From assembly GCA_036245805.1 (NCBI GenBank), contig BTRK01000002.1, forward strand, positions 11,342,689 through 11,406,688: 64,000 bases of DNA, read 5' to 3'. The notes beneath the pieces were generated by a model. It was given only the letters and a program-made list of their open reading frames with translations, was not told where the DNA came from and ran no database searches. Positions within the stretch are counted from its first letter, which is position 1; every line of letters begins with the position of its first letter. Shown in pieces: positions 61,767 to 64,000 of this stretch. Origin of the DNA: Pristionchus mayeri. Its lineage: Eukaryota > Nematoda > Chromadorea > Rhabditida > Neodiplogasteridae. A program made the translations under genes and the position numbers.

Positions 61767-64000
61767 GCCTCTACAAGCAAAAAATGACGGAAAACTGCCG
61801 AGAAAACAGCGAAAAAATACCAATATCGCGTCAAATATCGAATAGCCGCCGGCAACACGCAACAAAAGCTCAATATAGAAGAATACAAGTTGTATAAAAC
61901 GATGGAAAACACAACTAGCCCATTGAAAAGCGAGATTGAGCGAGAAAAAAAAGAATATCACCTGCGAGGTCGAGGTTGCACGAGTAGGGGGCGGAGTAAG
62001 GCGCGGCGCACACTCTATCCGCCGAAGGCGCGCGCTTTCCCCCGCGGTGACTCATCCGTTCTCTTCCTCTCCTCTTCTCTTTTGTGCTGTTCTGTTCCTT
62101 TCTTTTGAGGGAGGCTGAGGGAAAAGGGGTCGATCCTGTGGGCAAACAAGCCTCGAAACGAGGGTAGATGGGAAAAGTCGACGTAACCCTAGGGAACCGC
62201 AGACACACCACGCACCAATCGATGGTGCCCCAGAGAAGAGGAGCAGCCTACTTCGCGTCATCCTTCTAGAGAATTCCCTCTAGTCGACGTTCACGCAATT
62301 TCCTCCCTTGAATTGGCTCAGAAAATCAGATTCTCCCTTCATTACCGCCTCTTCAGCTCGTCTCGCCCGGTCGGTAAGCTCACTTTTCCCTCGTTTTTCT
62401 ACCAAAATGCTCTAGAATCTAGAGTGAGAACGCTTTCATAAGCCGCCTACAAGGCTGACTCAGCGGGGAGTAGGGCACATGCATCGATTGGCCTCACAAT
62501 ACCCCTCCTCTCCCTTTCCCTCCCTGATCCTGTCCCTCAATCGCCCCCATTTCTCGAACCACCCAGCTGCTCTAGCCCCATATCTCCTGCTCGAATCTCG
62601 ATTACCATCGCACTTTTTGAGCCTCATTCTACCCGTCCTTTCGCTTACAATGGATCGATTTAGGTGAATTTACTACGGTAATTGTGCTCACATTCTCGCA
62701 ACATTTCTAGGCTCGCTTAGGTTCCATCCCTCTGTCTTCTGATATGCGCAGAGTTAGGTTCTGATAGGTCTTCTGATATGCGCAGAGTTAGGTTCTGATA
62801 GGGTCATGTCAGTTAGCGAGCGGCAACATGAATGTTAGTGAGCCATCGAAGAGTGGTCAGAAATCGATGGTTCCTGGATGTTTTGTCCGCCGATATCCAT
62901 CGAATTCCCATTGCGCGCTCAATTTTCTCCCGCGAGTAGGCTGTTTCCAACATTCCCAATATCCGTGAGAATGAAAGAAACGTGCCATTTCTTTCTCTAT
63001 GTGCGCTAAGTCGTCTGAGAAACCTGGAGAGATGCAGGCCTGAGGTGGTAACCGTATGATTCTCTTCAATCTGCACGCTCTCTCGCCCTGTCTGACCGGC
63101 GAATCGCCTGAGGCGTCGTCTTAGAGCTCCCGAATCGATCAGTTCTCACACGATTGCTGCTACTTTTCCTACCCGTTTCTTCTCACTCTCTATTGTTCTG
63201 CGAGAGCGCAAACACTCACCATATCCTATCCGAACATTCTGTTACGTTTGGTCCCCATTTCTGCTCCCGCTGTTCACTTTTCCACTAGAGTTCGCAGTTC
63301 ACTCGATCCTAACTATCCTACACTTCCCTCCTCCTGTTTACAACTAGAATATCGCAGAGAACTAGGTCAGTAGTCAAACATCTCGCACTAACCACCTGTT
63401 GTTGCTCTGAATGACGAGGTAAATTTCGAGGACAATATTGACTATTTTGCTCTGAAATTCTGCTACTCTTCGATCCTATTTTTTCAACTTGCTCAGCCAA
63501 ATTCGAAGGAATGTAGGAATTTAATTCGAAAGTAGCTGCTACTTTTGGGTGTCATCTCCCCCTTTGCTTCTTATTCTTCATGGGGCTACACTTTGGCTGC
63601 TCTACTTCCTCCTTTGGTTTCCATTCGAGAAACGGTAACCGTCTCTTCATTTGTCAAACTATCTCTCCATTTTTTCACATGTATCATTTCCGAATTGGCC
63701 ATTTTAGAACCTTATATATACCTTATATATACCCAGAAATGGGTTCCAAAGTCAATCCCTGACATCGAAAATAAGCAATAAAATGACCAGTTTTAAAACG
63801 ATACCCCTATATTCCGTACTTCAAAATAATTCATCTCCACCGATCCCCAGTCTCTGCAGCTGTAGAATATTATCCCCGCTAATTACTGCTGCGCGCTGGT
63901 CTGCGTCTCTCCAATCCGCACATTCTCTCGCTCAGTCTAACTAGCGAGATATCACGGGAAACGAAGAGAGTGCCTCTCTAGCCGCGTTAATGCATCCTCT
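61767..64000. other. Upstream flank of laat-1, no gene recognised
   Basis: The first 250 bp carry AT-rich sequence and a GC-rich patch (GGGGCGGAGTAAGGCGCGGC near 61989), where the laat-1 promoter should lie. Beyond that the sequence is pyrimidine-rich with scattered short open frames of no coding character. A 34-bp tandem repeat occurs at 62736-62803. I found no exon chain, tRNA or transposon here. Confidence 0.5.
62736..62803. repeat. 34-bp tandem duplication
   Basis: CTTCTGATATGCGCAGAGTT followed by AGGTTCTGATAGGT occurs twice in a row (62736-62769 and 62770-62803). The copies differ only at the final base. Confidence 0.9.

Noticed and set aside
62479..62667. Open frame upstream of laat-1 as a possible gene
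   Set aside because: Low-complexity Pro/Ser/Leu composition from pyrimidine-rich DNA, with no splice partners or motifs.

Overview
This is eukaryotic, nematode-type DNA. Exons are GC-rich and introns are mostly short with TTNCAG/TTTTAG acceptors. Three genes have clear nematode/animal relatives and intron-rich models: TRIP4/ASC-1, the mitochondrial carrier homolog MTCH, and the lysosomal PQ-loop transporter LAAT-1/SLC66A1. Introns are saturated with TACCGTA/TACGGTA and GATCAAAGATCAAAG words, which I associate with diplogastrid (Pristionchus-like) genomes. The genus is inference and cannot be settled from the window alone.

Layout. (1) 288-7546 (+): TRIP4/ASC-1-like gene with a C2HC5 zinc finger and an ASCH domain. 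Its introns hold two large fold-back hairpins and two small MITEs. (2) 7806-12779 (+): MTCH gene, 11 exons, with a third large hairpin in intron 4. (3) 12612-25333: a large rearrangement. Two arms of 4,702 bp (12973-17674 and 20277-24978) are inverted and nearly identical. A 331-bp direct repeat lies at the inner ends, and a 355-bp direct repeat carrying the last MTCH exon lies at the outer ends. The arms carry a many-exon gene encoding Thr/Gln/Arg-rich repeats. The left copy (minus strand) still has a transmembrane segment, while the right copy (plus strand) starts abruptly at the junction. (4) 25408-27381 (+): an uncharacterised basic, probably nuclear protein whose 5' end is missing next to the rearrangement. 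(5) 28088-61766 (-): LAAT-1, 11 exons, complete. Exons 6 and 7 are separated by a 28.2-kb intron. (6) 61767-64000: upstream flank with no recognisable gene.

Nearly all of the giant LAAT-1 intron is one candidate DNA transposon (31255-58717) with 33-bp terminal inverted repeats (31/33 identical) and subterminal repeats. Inside are a 19-kb minisatellite built from 37- and 40-bp modules (including a 4,814-bp tandem higher-order duplication), a mariner element with a probable internal deletion, and a spliced Tnp2/Transposase_21-like transposase carrying a tRNA-derived SINE-like hairpin in an intron. A second spliced accessory gene follows. The LAAT-1 reading frame is preserved exactly across it.

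The unusual biology here is structural: a giant satellite-bearing transposon carried as an intron of a housekeeping lysosomal gene, and a young 12-kb palindrome that duplicated a one-repeat-per-exon gene.
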